NCBI RefSeq assembly: GCF_014199915.1
Contig: NZ_JACHOO010000003.1
Coordinates: 325,690 to 389,689, forward strand
DNA from: Prosthecomicrobium pneumaticum
GTDB taxonomy: Bacteria; Pseudomonadota; Alphaproteobacteria; Rhizobiales; Kaistiaceae
Direction: 5' to 3'
DNA: 64,000 nucleotides
Of this stretch, positions 9,842 through 18,411 are shown piece by piece. A program made the position numbers and the translations under genes. The notes beneath the pieces are model-generated. The model saw only the letters and a program-made list of their open reading frames with translations. It was not told the origin of the DNA and ran no database searches. Within the stretch, counting starts at the first letter, position 1. The number at the start of each line of letters is the position of its first letter.

Positions 9842-10714
9842 TCAGATGTCGTAGAGCCGCCGCGCGGTGTCGTGGAAGATGGCGCGCTGCTCGGTCCCGG
9901 AGAGGTCGGCGAGCGCGAGGCGGACGGTGTCGAGGCCGCGCGCCGCCGGGCAGTGGCGGTCGTGCACCGGGAAGTCGGTCGCGAAGGCGAGCCGCTCCGG
10001 GCCGAAGGTGTCGACGAGGAAGCGGATCGGCCCGGCGAGCGCGGCGTCGGTCCAGCCCGGCATGCGGCAGTGCAGCGCCGAGAGCTTGACGCTGACATTC
10101 GGCCGCAGGGCGGCCCGGCGCATCGCCTCCCGCCACAGAACGGTGCCCTCCGGCGTCGCGAGGTCCGGGCTGCCGGCGTGCTCGATCGCCACGGCGAGAT
10201 CGGGCACGCGATCGACGGCGGCGAGCGCGTCCGCCACCTGGTGCGGCTCGAGCATCAGATCGAAGACGAGGCCGCGGGCGGCGAGCGTCGCGAGGCCGGT
10301 CTGGAAGGCCGGCCGGCGCAAGAGGTCGGGCGCCCGCGCGAAGCCGGAGCCGTCCGGCCGCACCGCGACGATATCGCGGATGCCGGCGAGGTTGGGCGCC
10401 GCCGCCTCGAGCGCGTCGAGCCGGCGGTCGAGATCGGGCGCGTCGAGCGGCGCATGGGCGACGATCGCCGTGCAGAAGCGGGGCATGTCGGCCGCGACCG
10501 CCTGCGCCTCCGCGGCTTCGGCGAGCGGATCGGCGGCGAGCGCCTCGATCCAGACCGTCGCCGCGACGGCGATACCGGCGAGTGCGGCGGCGTGCTCGGC
10601 CGGGCCGAAATCCCGCGCGAGCTCCGGCTCGCGATCGAGCCAGGGCCGGGCGCCCGGCCGATGACGCCAGAAGTGGTGGTGCGCGTCGACGATCGGGCCG
10701 GAATAGAGCGGCAT
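9842..10714 (-). CDS. Amidohydrolase 2 family hydrolase/lactonase
   Basis: A 290-residue TIM-barrel metal-dependent hydrolase of the amidohydrolase-2 (PDC lactonase/LigI-like) group. The N-terminal VDAHHHFW motif supplies metal or catalytic histidines, AIEHAG follows in the centre, and a late Asp lies in FATDFPVHD. Members hydrolyse lactones or decarboxylate ring acids. It lies five bases downstream of a Gfo/Idh/MocA oxidoreductase on the same strand, suggesting that one makes a lactone and the other opens it. The exact substrate is unknown. Confidence 0.75.
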   Translation of the reverse strand: MPLYSGPIVDAHHHFWRHRPGARPWLDREPELARDFGPAEHAAALAGIAVAATVWIEALAADPLAEAAEAQAVAADMPRFCTAIVAHAPLDAPDLDRRLDALEAAAPNLAGIRDIVAVRPDGSGFARAPDLLRRPAFQTGLATLAARGLVFDLMLEPHQVADALAAVDRVPDLAVAIEHAGSPDLATPEGTVLWREAMRRAALRPNVSVKLSALHCRMPGWTDAALAGPIRFLVDTFGPERLAFATDFPVHDRHCPAARGLDTVRLALADLSGTEQRAIFHDTARRLYDI

Positions 10715-10719
10715 CCGCC

Positions 10720-11757
10720 TCAGCCCGCCGGGCGGACGGGCAGGCCGGTCGCGAGCGATTCCTCCGCCGCGGCGGTGAGCGTCACGGCGCGTCGCGCGTC
10801 GTCGAGCCCGACCAGCGGCGGCGTTCCATCGGCGACCATGGCGAGGAAGGCATCGACCTCGGCGGCGAGCGCACCGGTGATCCGGCCATAGAGCTCGGGC
10901 TGGTGGCGGATGCCGGCAGCCCGGAAGCCGTCGACCGCGTCGAAGGCAATCAATTGCTGCGTCCTGAGCCCCATGTCGTTCGAGACGAAGCCGCCCGCGC
11001 CGAACACGTCGAGCCGGTTGTTGCCGGCCGGTGACCAGCCGCGCGGCGTCGAGAAGCGGGCATAGTCGAGCGGCAGGGTCCAGCCGCTCTCGACGAGGCC
11101 GGCCGCGCCGTCCGCGAAGAGCAGCGTCGTCACGACGTGATCGTCGAGGCCGGTCTCGTCGAAGACCCGGCCGCGGCCTGCAACGGCATGGACCGCGACG
11201 ACCGGCACCGGGTGCACCCAGGAGAGGAGATCGAAATCGTGCACGCCGAGGATCTTCAGCGTCGATGATTTGCCGGCGAAGCGGTGGGTCTCGGCCGATG
11301 TGAACTGGCGCCGGGCGGCGATCGTCACGACCCGGCCGCAGACGCCCTCGTCCACCGCGGCCTTCAGTTGGGCCGAGCCGATCTCGAAGCGCTCGACATG
11401 GCCCGCCATCACCGCGACGCCCGCGCTTCGCGCGGCGGCTGCGATCGCCGCGATGCCGGCGGGATCGGGCGCCACCGGCTTCTCGATCAGCATCGGCACG
11501 CCGGCCGCGGCGGCGAGCCGGGCGTGCTCGACATGGACGCTTTCGGGGCTCGCAATGATCACCGCGTCGAGCGGCGTCGTCTCGAACATCCGCGCCGCGT
11601 CCCCGAAGGCCAACGCGCCGTGCCGGGCGGCAAGGGCGGTCGCTGCGGCGGGAAGGACGTCACAGACCGCCGCGAGCCGCGCGTCCCGCCGTTCGGCGAC
11701 GATGCGGGCATGGAAGGCGCCGATGGCGCCGCAGCCGATCAGGCCGATCTGCAGCAT
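10720..11757 (-). CDS. Gfo/Idh/MocA family NAD(P)-dependent oxidoreductase
   Basis: A 345-residue protein with an N-terminal Rossmann fold (IGLIGCGAIGAFHA at residues 4-17) and the EKPVAPD motif whose lysine is catalytic in this family. Such enzymes oxidise or reduce sugars, inositols and other hydroxylated rings. It is the middle gene of a three-gene minus-strand unit, with gaps of 14 bases from the allantoinase-like gene and five bases to the amidohydrolase-2 gene, so the three are probably co-transcribed. Substrate unknown. Confidence 0.8.
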   Translation of the reverse strand: MLQIGLIGCGAIGAFHARIVAERRDARLAAVCDVLPAAATALAARHGALAFGDAARMFETTPLDAVIIASPESVHVEHARLAAAAGVPMLIEKPVAPDPAGIAAIAAAARSAGVAVMAGHVERFEIGSAQLKAAVDEGVCGRVVTIAARRQFTSAETHRFAGKSSTLKILGVHDFDLLSWVHPVPVVAVHAVAGRGRVFDETGLDDHVVTTLLFADGAAGLVESGWTLPLDYARFSTPRGWSPAGNNRLDVFGAGGFVSNDMGLRTQQLIAFDAVDGFRAAGIRHQPELYGRITGALAAEVDAFLAMVADGTPPLVGLDDARRAVTLTAAAEESLATGLPVRPAG

Positions 11758-11771
11758 CGCCGCCTCCCGCT

Positions 11772-13196
11772 CTACCAGGGCCTCTGGCCCGGCTCGAGGA
11801 CCGCCGCCATCGTCGTCGCGGTATTGCGCGGCCGTGGCGTCGGCATTGCCGGACGGACCATCCGGCCCGTGCCGGGCTTGCCGACCGGTTCGCCGTTCTC
11901 GGCGACGAGGGTGCCGCGCACGAAGGTCATTTTCGGCACGCCGCGCACCCGTCGGCCCTCATAGGCGCTGACCTTGCCGCGCGAATGGAGGCTCGCGGCC
12001 GAGAGCGTGCGCTCGGCGGCGAGATCGACGAGGATCAGGTCAGCGTCGGCGCCGGGCCGGATCACGCCCTTGCGACCATAGAGGCCGAAGGCACGGGCTG
12101 GCGCGGCCGAGAGGATCGCCGCGACCCGTTCGAGCGGCAGGCGGCCGGCCGCCGCAGCGTCGAGCATCAAGGGCACGACGGTCTCGACACCGGGGAAGCC
12201 GCAGGCGAGGTCCCATATCCGGGCGCCGAACTTCTCCTCGACCGCGTGCGGCGCATGGTCGGTGGCGATCATGTCGATCGTGCCGTCGGCGAGCGCGTCC
12301 CAGAGCGGCTGTTGCTGCGCCGCCTCGCGGATCGGCGGGTTCATGCGCAGCACCTCGCCGCCCGGCTGGAGCATCATCTCGGCCGAGAGATAGAGATATT
12401 GCGGCAGCGTCTCGACCGTGATGTCGACGCCGCGCTCCTTCCAGAAACGGATGAAGGGAAGGCTCTTCGCCGTGCTCTCGTGCACGATGTGGATGCGCGC
12501 CCCGGTCCAGTCGGCGAGCGTCGCGGCGCGGTTGAGCGCCTCGAGGGCGACCACGTCGGTGCGGGCGGCGAGATGGGCGAGCGGGTCGTCGCGGCCGGCG
12601 GCCTTCAGCCTGTTCTGGCGCCAGAAGAGGATCGGCGAGTTTTCGGCGTGGATGGAGCAGCGCAGGCCGAGCCGGGCGAGGATCTCGAATCCTTCGAGCA
12701 CCGCGCCGTCGGACGGGCAGGGCAGGTCACCGGTCGTATTGCCGAGGAAGAGCTTGAAGCCGATCGCGCCGGCTTCAGCGAGCGCGTCGAAGCGGTCGAG
12801 ATTGTGCTCGCCGAAGAGGCCATAGAGGCCGAAATCGACGAGCGACTTCTCCTCCGCGAGGGCCCGCTTCATCTCGAAATGCTCGACCGTGTCGGTCGGC
12901 GGATCGGTGTTCGGCATGTCGAAGACGGTGGTGACGCCGCCGACCGCAGCCGCCGCGCTGCCGGTCGCCCAATCCTCCTTGTGCGTCATGCCGGGCTCGC
13001 GGAAATGGACGTGCACGTCGATCGCGCCGGGCATGACGACGAGCCCGTCCGCGGCGATCCGGCGGCGCGCCGGCGGCATCAGGTGGTCGGCTCCGACCGC
13101 GACGATGCGGCCGCCGTCGATGGCGATCGCAGCCGTGGTGCGGCCGTTCTCCTCGACGATCGTGCCGCCGGCAATCACCGTATCCACTTCCGTCAT
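11772..13196 (-). CDS. Allantoinase/dihydroorotase-like cyclic amidohydrolase
   Basis: A 474-residue cyclic amidohydrolase. The binuclear metal site is visible: His62 and His64 in VHVHFREPG, the carbamylated lysine Lys148 in GFKLFLGNTTG, SIHAEN, HIVHEST and the catalytic Asp in ATDHAPH. Length and the FREPG and KLFLGN motifs suit the allantoinase/hydantoinase side of the family more than housekeeping dihydroorotase. The reaction would be opening of a cyclic amide ring. ATG 13196 was preferred to the TTG at 13208, which is too close to GAGG. It is divergent from the GntR gene (93-base gap). AllB would be a guess; the island lacks other allantoin genes. Confidence 0.78.
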   Translation of the reverse strand: MTEVDTVIAGGTIVEENGRTTAAIAIDGGRIVAVGADHLMPPARRRIAADGLVVMPGAIDVHVHFREPGMTHKEDWATGSAAAAVGGVTTVFDMPNTDPPTDTVEHFEMKRALAEEKSLVDFGLYGLFGEHNLDRFDALAEAGAIGFKLFLGNTTGDLPCPSDGAVLEGFEILARLGLRCSIHAENSPILFWRQNRLKAAGRDDPLAHLAARTDVVALEALNRAATLADWTGARIHIVHESTAKSLPFIRFWKERGVDITVETLPQYLYLSAEMMLQPGGEVLRMNPPIREAAQQQPLWDALADGTIDMIATDHAPHAVEEKFGARIWDLACGFPGVETVVPLMLDAAAAGRLPLERVAAILSAAPARAFGLYGRKGVIRPGADADLILVDLAAERTLSAASLHSRGKVSAYEGRRVRGVPKMTFVRGTLVAENGEPVGKPGTGRMVRPAMPTPRPRNTATTMAAVLEPGQRPW

Positions 13197-13289
13197 GCTC
13201 GGTGCCAATCCTCAACTCTGCTGGCCGGACCGGGGTCCGGCATGCGATAGTAGCCGGCGGTCCGTCTAACCTTCTTTGTCGAAAAGCGC

Positions 13290-14060
13290 ATGAAGAATCC
13301 GAAGCCGAAGGATTTTCCACAGAAGCGCCGATCCGCGGTCGTCGCTGCAAGGCCCGTGCCGGCCGCCGCCGGTGGCGCGGAGGATGCGAGCTCGGCCGAG
13401 GCCTTCAAGCTGCTGCGCGCCGACATCATCAGCGGCGAGCTCGCGGCCGGGGCGCGGCTGCGCTTCATCGAGCTGCAGGCCCGTTACGGGCTCGGCACGA
13501 GCCCGCTGCGCGAGGCGCTGTCGCGGCTCGCCGCCGATCGGCTCGTCCTGCAGGAGGTCAATCGCGGCTTCCGCGTGCCGCCGCTGTCGCGGGCGGACTT
13601 CAAGGACATCGCGCGGCTGCGCATCGAACTGGAGCGGAGCGCGATCGAGGCCGCCGTGCGGTCGGGCGACGAGGCCTGGGAGGAGGGCGTCGTGCTCGCC
13701 CATCATCGGCTGCGGCGGCTCGGCCGGCAGGAGGCGGCGCCCGAGGAGCCGGCGGTTCCGGAGGAGTGGGAGGCGCGCCACCGCGCCTATCATGCGGCGC
13801 TCATCGCCGCCTGCCCGTCGCCCTGGACACTGCATTTCTGCGCCGTGCTGCACGATCAGTTCGATCGCTACCGGCGCGCCGCCGGGCGGGATCCGGTGGT
13901 GCAGATCGGCCTTTCCCGGCAGCACGAGCAGCTGATCGAGGCCGCCCTGGCGCGCGATGCGGCGCGGGCCGGCGCGGTGCTCGCCGAGCACATCGCCGAT
14001 ACGGCCGAGGCGGTTCTGGCGCGGATGGACCGGATCGAGACGGTCGCGGCGGGCGAGTGA
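13290..14060 (+). CDS. GntR-family (FadR/FCD) transcriptional regulator
   Basis: A 256-residue regulator with a winged helix at about residues 35-100 (AFKLLRADIISGELAAGARL, then TSPLREALSRLAADRLV) and a C-terminal all-helical FCD ligand domain with the histidines of its metal-binding pocket (RHRAYHAAL; ...EHI). A basic tail of about 30 residues precedes the helix-turn-helix. It is divergent from the allantoinase-like operon and upstream of the pyroglutamyl-peptidase/oxygenase/SDR operon, so it is the natural local regulator. A palindrome directly follows its stop codon. Confidence 0.85.
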   Translation: MKNPKPKDFPQKRRSAVVAARPVPAAAGGAEDASSAEAFKLLRADIISGELAAGARLRFIELQARYGLGTSPLREALSRLAADRLVLQEVNRGFRVPPLSRADFKDIARLRIELERSAIEAAVRSGDEAWEEGVVLAHHRLRRLGRQEAAPEEPAVPEEWEARHRAYHAALIAACPSPWTLHFCAVLHDQFDRYRRAAGRDPVVQIGLSRQHEQLIEAALARDAARAGAVLAEHIADTAEAVLARMDRIETVAAGE

Positions 14061-14061
14061 T

Positions 14062-14087
14062 TTTCTATGAATTCTGAATCGTAGAAA
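14062..14087. promoter_or_regulatory. Candidate GntR operator palindrome
   Basis: A 26-bp imperfect palindrome with TTTCTA at 14062-14067 and TAGAAA at 14082-14087. The right arm read on the minus strand begins TTTCTACGA, also present at 21263-21271 before the binding-protein and hydrolase genes. A TTGACA (14101-14106) follows, a possible -35 element for the downstream operon. Confidence 0.45.
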
Positions 14088-14232
14088 CTTGATAGGATTG
14101 TTGACAATTCGGGCAGCGATGCCCTGATTTTGCGCAGCCCGCTCGCGCCGGCCGGCGCTACACTCGCGGTCGACCCGAAGGAGGGACGATGGCGATGACA
14201 GGGGCGCGGGCTTCGATGCCGCGGACGGCGCG

Positions 14233-14955
14233 ATGAGCGGGCCGGTCGGCCTCGTCACCGGCTCGCAACCCTTCGCCGGCCTGCCGAGCAATCCCGCCGA
14301 AATCGTCCTCTCGCACATTGAGGGGCTCGAATTCTCGGGCATCCGCATCGTCACGCGGGCGACGCCGGTCTCCTTCGCGGGACTGCCGATGCTGCTGCCG
14401 GCCCTCGTCGCCGAACACCGGCCGGTCTTCGTGCTCGCTCTGGGCCTCGCGCTCGGCGCGCCGGTGCTGCGGGTCGAGACGCTCGGCGTCAACGCGGCGC
14501 ATTTCGGCATAGCCGACAATGAGGGCGCGCAGCCCTCGGGCGGCCGAGCCTTCGCGGCCGATGGCCCCGTCGCCCGCCGTGCGACGTGGGACGGCGAGGC
14601 GGTGGTGGCGGCGATCGAGGCGGAGGGCGTGCCCGCCCGGCTCTCCTTCCATGCCGGCACCCATCTCTGCAATCTGACGCTCTACACCTATCTCGGCGCG
14701 CTCGAAGGCGCCCCGGTCACCGTCCCCTGCGGCTTCCTCCATCTGCCCTATCTGCCGGAGCAGATCGTGTGGATGAAGCGGCAGGCGAACGCGCCCGAGC
14801 GTGCGCCGGGCACGCCCTACGACCAGCCCTCCATGGCGCTCGAGACGCAGCTGCGCGCGGTCCGCGCCACGCTCGCCGAGCTCGCCCGCCAAGCCCTTCA
14901 CCACGCTTCCCGGGCCGCAGCGCCCGGCCACGACGAGAGGGAGACCATGCCATGA
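14233..14955 (+). CDS. Pyroglutamyl-peptidase I-like cysteine hydrolase (C15)
   Basis: A 240-residue relative of pyrrolidone-carboxylate peptidase. It keeps the family landmarks: N-terminal TGSQPFAGLPSNP, Glu82 in RVETLGVN, Cys146 in AGTHLCN, and His170 in GFLHLPYLPEQ, which match the Glu-Cys-His triad in order and spacing. Classical enzymes remove N-terminal 5-oxoproline from peptides. Here the gene overlaps an oxygenase gene by four bases inside a small-molecule operon, so a free lactam or N-pyroglutamyl conjugate may be the real substrate. That is inference; the active site looks complete. Confidence 0.8.
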   Translation: MSGPVGLVTGSQPFAGLPSNPAEIVLSHIEGLEFSGIRIVTRATPVSFAGLPMLLPALVAEHRPVFVLALGLALGAPVLRVETLGVNAAHFGIADNEGAQPSGGRAFAADGPVARRATWDGEAVVAAIEAEGVPARLSFHAGTHLCNLTLYTYLGALEGAPVTVPCGFLHLPYLPEQIVWMKRQANAPERAPGTPYDQPSMALETQLRAVRATLAELARQALHHASRAAAPGHDERETMP

Positions 14956-15989
14956 TGAGCGGCATGACCGGCATGATGAGTGTCGAGGGCCTGCCCAAGG
15001 CCTATGAGAAGGCGCAGTCGGTCGATGTCGCCGACATTCCCGTGATCGATTTCGGCCCCTTCCTCACCGGCGGGCCGGAGGAGCGCGCCGCCGTCGCCGC
15101 CAAGATCGGCGAGGCCTGCGAGCGGATCGGCTTCTTCTACCTCGCCAATCACGGCATTCCGCAGGCCCTCATCGACGAGACCTTCGCGGCATCCGAGACC
15201 TTCTATCGCCAGTCCTTCGCCGAGCGGATGAAGTCGGCGGCGACGCTCGAGCACTGGCGCGGCTATGTCCCCTCGAAGCTCGAGGCGGAGGGCGGCACGG
15301 TCGGCGGCGCGATCGAGACCTATCGCTTCATGCTCGACCTGCCCTGGGACGATGCGGATGTGAAGGCCGGCAAGCCGCTCCATCTGCCGAACCGCTGGCC
15401 GGAGGGGCTCGACGGCTTCAAGCCGACCGTCGAGGCCTATTTCGACGCTGTGATGGGGCTTTCGCAGCATCTGCGCGCGGCGTTCGCCGATGCGCTCGGC
15501 CTGCCGGAGGACTATTTCGAGCCGTTCTACAACCGTCCCGTCGTCCAGCTCTCGCTCCTGCATTACCGGCCGCCGGCGTCGCTGCGCGAGGAGGACATCG
15601 AGATCGGCGCCGGCGAGCATTGCGATACCGGCGCCTTCACCCTCCTGATGCAGGACGAGACGGGTGGTCTCGAAGTGCAGAGGAAGGACGGCGTCTGGAT
15701 CGCCGCGCCGCCGATCAGGGGCTGCTACGTCATCAATATCGGCGACGTGATGATGCGCTGGACGAATGGCCGCTTCCGCTCGACGCCGCATCGCGTCGTC
15801 AACCGGGCGCTGAAGCCGCGCTATTCGATCCCCTTCTTCGCCAATCCGGGCTACGACGTCACCATCGCGCCGATCGAGGCGATCATGAAGCCGGGCGAGA
15901 CCGCGCAATACGAGCCGCTCGAGAACGGCCCCTATATGGCCGCCTTCTACGACAAGGGCATGGCCTATCTGCGCAAGCCGAAGGCCTGA
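14952..15989 (+). CDS. 2-oxoglutarate/Fe(II)-type oxygenase, IPNS family
   Basis: A 345-residue non-haem iron oxygenase of the isopenicillin-N-synthase-like family. The N-terminal DIOX_N motif (IPVIDFGPFL, residues 29-38; GFFYLANHGIP) is followed by the iron triad His223-x-Asp225 (GEHCDTGAF) and His280 (STPHRVV), with Arg290 and Ser292 (RYSIPFF) placed to bind the co-substrate carboxylate. It would hydroxylate or desaturate the pathway compound. The ATG overlaps the stop of the upstream peptidase gene (ATGA), and an SDR follows six bases after its stop, a sensible partner for oxidising a new hydroxyl. Confidence 0.82.
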   Translation: MMSGMTGMMSVEGLPKAYEKAQSVDVADIPVIDFGPFLTGGPEERAAVAAKIGEACERIGFFYLANHGIPQALIDETFAASETFYRQSFAERMKSAATLEHWRGYVPSKLEAEGGTVGGAIETYRFMLDLPWDDADVKAGKPLHLPNRWPEGLDGFKPTVEAYFDAVMGLSQHLRAAFADALGLPEDYFEPFYNRPVVQLSLLHYRPPASLREEDIEIGAGEHCDTGAFTLLMQDETGGLEVQRKDGVWIAAPPIRGCYVINIGDVMMRWTNGRFRSTPHRVVNRALKPRYSIPFFANPGYDVTIAPIEAIMKPGETAQYEPLENGPYMAAFYDKGMAYLRKPKA

Positions 15990-15994
15990 GCGTG

Positions 15995-16789
15995 ATGGAT
16001 CTCGGACTGGGCGGCAAGGTCGTCCTGATCACCGGCCCGGCCAAGGGCATGGGCGCGGCGATCAGCCGGGCCTTCGCCGCGGAGGGCGGACGCCTCGTGC
16101 TGCTCGGCCGTGACACGGGGGCGATCGCGCCGGTGGCGGAGGACATCCGCGCCGGTGGCGGTTCCGCCATCGTCGTCGCCTGCGACGTCACCGACGAGGC
16201 CGCCTGCGAGGCGGCCGTTGCGCAGGCCCGTGCCGCCTATGGCGGCGCGGTCGACGTGCTCGTCAATGTCGCGGGCGGCACAGGGCCGATCGGCAAGACG
16301 GGGGCGCAGACGAGCGCGGACGAGTTCCGCGACATCGTCGACGTCAACATGACGGGCAGCTTCAACATGATCCGCGCCTGCGCACCGGCCATGATGGCGC
16401 AGCGCTCGGGCAAGGTCGTCAATGTCGGCGGCACGTTCGGCATGCGCGGCCGCGCCGGCCGGGTGTCCTACTCGGCCTCGAAATGGGGCTTGCGCGGCCT
16501 GACGAAGAGCTTCGCGCTCGAACTCGGGCCGCACAACATCAACGTCAACTGCGTCGCGCCGGGCATGGTCGACGGCCCCCGCTTCCGCGAAAAGGTGTGC
16601 CGCGAGATGGCCGCCCGCCTCGGCATCAGCGAGGAGGAGGCGGCCCGCCGCCACGCCGAGGACTATGCGCTGAAGCGGGTCTCGACCGATCGGGACGTCG
16701 CCAATGCCTGCCTGTTCCTGGCGAGCGACGTGTCGCGCCAGATCACCGGCGTCGACCTCCCCGTCGACGGCGGCTGGGCGGCGCTCTGA
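15995..16789 (+). CDS. Short-chain dehydrogenase/reductase (first of two)
   Basis: A classical SDR of 264 residues. It has the cofactor motif TGPAKGMG, an NVAGG motif, the catalytic Tyr-Lys as YSASKWG with a preceding conserved segment, and the C-terminal DLPVDGGW. It follows the oxygenase gene by five bases. The protein resembles, and equals in length, the SDR encoded convergently at 16838-17632, sharing the uncommon TGPAKGMGAA segment, so the two are paralogues. It could oxidise the alcohol formed by the oxygenase. Substrate unknown. Confidence 0.85.
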   Translation: MDLGLGGKVVLITGPAKGMGAAISRAFAAEGGRLVLLGRDTGAIAPVAEDIRAGGGSAIVVACDVTDEAACEAAVAQARAAYGGAVDVLVNVAGGTGPIGKTGAQTSADEFRDIVDVNMTGSFNMIRACAPAMMAQRSGKVVNVGGTFGMRGRAGRVSYSASKWGLRGLTKSFALELGPHNINVNCVAPGMVDGPRFREKVCREMAARLGISEEEAARRHAEDYALKRVSTDRDVANACLFLASDVSRQITGVDLPVDGGWAAL

Positions 16790-16794
16790 ACGAC

Positions 16795-16823
16795 GGCGCC
16801 CGCGACGCGCGGGCGCCTCCCTC
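16795..16823 (+). terminator. Probable bidirectional terminator between SDR genes
   Basis: A perfect 10-bp stem (16795-16804 with 16808-16817) around a 3-base loop, followed by a pyrimidine-rich run. It lies between two convergent genes. There is no pure T tract, so termination strength is uncertain. Confidence 0.5.
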
Positions 16824-16837
16824 TCCTTGGACGGCGA

Positions 16838-17632
16838 TCAGACGATCGTGCCGCCGTCGACGAGCAGATCCTGGCCGGTGATGTTGCGCGCCGCATCCGA
16901 GAGCAGGAAGACGACCGCTGCCGCGACATCTTCAGCCGTCGACATCCGGCCGAGCGCCGTGCCGGAGGCGAAGCGCGCATAGCGCTCCTCATAGCTGATG
17001 CCCTCGCGCTCGGCTTCCTCGCCGAGCTGGCGCGTCAGCCGCGGCCCGTCGACGCCTCCGGGCGACACCATGTTGACCCGCACGCCGGCCGATCCCGCCT
17101 CGAGCGCGGCGGATTTGGTGATCCCGCGCAGCGTCCATTTGGTGGCGCCGTAGAGCGAGGATTTCCGCACGCCCTTGAAGCCGAACGTGCCGCCGATGTT
17201 GACGAGGCTGCCGGCCCTTCGGGCGATCAGCGCCGGCAGGACGTGCTTCATGACGAGGAAGGTGCCGAGCACGTTGACGTCGAACACGTCGCGGAAATCC
17301 TCGAGCGTGTGCTCCCACAGCGTCTTGCCGGCCGGGCCGGTGGTGCCCGCGACATTGACCGCGCCGTAGAGCGAGGGGAGGGCCGCATCCGCCCGCGCGA
17401 CCGCGGCGGCGACCTCGTCCTCCTTCGTCACGTCGGCGGAGAGCGGCAGCACGGTGCGGCCGAGCGCGGCCAGTTCCGCGGCGAGCGCCTCGATCGGCGC
17501 CATGTCGCGACCGATCAGGACGAGGTCGCCGCCGGCGGCCGCGATCGCCCGGGTGATCGCGGCGCCCATGCCTTTGGCCGGGCCGGTGACGAGGAACGCC
17601 TTGCCGGCGAGCGAGAGCGAGGGGGCGGTCAT
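16838..17632 (-). CDS. Short-chain dehydrogenase/reductase (second of two)
   Basis: A second SDR of 264 residues: TGPAKGMG near the N-terminus, a central NVAG motif, the catalytic SSLYGATKW (Tyr-x-x-x-Lys) and C-terminal DLLVDGG. The start at 17632 (MTAPSLSLAGK) fits the family; longer upstream reading is out of register with known SDRs. Only eight bases separate it from the upstream permease gene on the same strand, so it belongs to the transporter transcript. The paralogue faces it from the other operon, which ties the two transcripts to one pathway. Confidence 0.85.
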   Translation of the reverse strand: MTAPSLSLAGKAFLVTGPAKGMGAAITRAIAAAGGDLVLIGRDMAPIEALAAELAALGRTVLPLSADVTKEDEVAAAVARADAALPSLYGAVNVAGTTGPAGKTLWEHTLEDFRDVFDVNVLGTFLVMKHVLPALIARRAGSLVNIGGTFGFKGVRKSSLYGATKWTLRGITKSAALEAGSAGVRVNMVSPGGVDGPRLTRQLGEEAEREGISYEERYARFASGTALGRMSTAEDVAAAVVFLLSDAARNITGQDLLVDGGTIV

Positions 17633-17640
17633 GCGGTCCT

Positions 17641-18411
17641 TCAGGTGCGCCAGGACGTGAAACGCCGCTCCGCCGCGGAGGTCAGCGCGAAGACGGCGAA
17701 GGCCATCACCATGCTGACGACGACCGCCGCCCAGAGCAGCGGCGTCTTGCGGTACGAGGCGGCGTCGAGGATCAGCGTGCCGAGTCCCGGCGCGCCGCTC
17801 AGCCATTCGGCGAGCATGGCGGCGAGCAGCGCGCTCGTCGCGGCGCTCCGGAGCCCGGTGAAGATGAAGGGCAGCGCGAAGGGCAGCCGCACCTTGACGA
17901 AGGTCTTCACCGGCCCGGCGCCGAGCACGTGCATCAGTTCGAGCGCGCTCCGCTTCGTCGAGGAGAAGCCGCGCATGGCGTTCACCATGATCGGGAAGAA
18001 GGAGACGATGACGACGACGACGATCGCCGTGCCGATGCCGCGCCCGAAGATCATGATCAGGATCGGCGCGATGGCGAGCACCGGCGCGGTGCGCAGCATG
18101 ATGACGATCGGCAGCACGGCGCGGGTGACCGCCTGGGAGGAGACGAACAGCGCGGCGAGCAGGATGGCGAGCACGAAGGCGACGAGGAGGCCGGCGGCGG
18201 CGTTGCGCACCGTATGGAAGACCGCGAGGCCGATCTTCGCCGCGTCCTTCTCGAAGGCGCCGAGCGCCGCCTCGGGCGGCGGCAGCAGATAGGCGGGCAT
18301 CGCGAAGACGACGACCACCGCCTTCCAGAGCGCGACGAGCACGAGCGCGATCGCGGCCGGCATGACGAGGCTCTTCAGCGCCGGGCCGAGCATCCGCATC
18401 GAGAAGGTCAT
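17641..18411 (-). CDS. ABC transporter permease (SsuC/TauC type), distal
   Basis: A 256-residue inner-membrane permease with about six hydrophobic helices. The cytoplasmic loop contacting the ATPase is near residues 150-175 (FSSTKRSALELMHVLGAGPVKTF). This is the nitrate/sulfonate/taurine/NMT1 class of importers. The start at 18411 shares one base with the stop of the preceding permease (TGATG), so the two are coupled. Two different permeases suggest a heterodimeric pore. The transported compound is not known. Confidence 0.85.
   Translation of the reverse strand: MTFSMRMLGPALKSLVMPAAIALVLVALWKAVVVVFAMPAYLLPPPEAALGAFEKDAAKIGLAVFHTVRNAAAGLLVAFVLAILLAALFVSSQAVTRAVLPIVIMLRTAPVLAIAPILIMIFGRGIGTAIVVVVIVSFFPIMVNAMRGFSSTKRSALELMHVLGAGPVKTFVKVRLPFALPFIFTGLRSAATSALLAAMLAEWLSGAPGLGTLILDAASYRKTPLLWAAVVVSMVMAFAVFALTSAAERRFTSWRT

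Noticed and set aside
11772-13196. Housekeeping dihydroorotase (pyrC)
   Set aside because: Divergent from a GntR regulator and co-directional with catabolic oxidoreductase and lactonase-like genes. Motifs favour the allantoinase/hydantoinase side.
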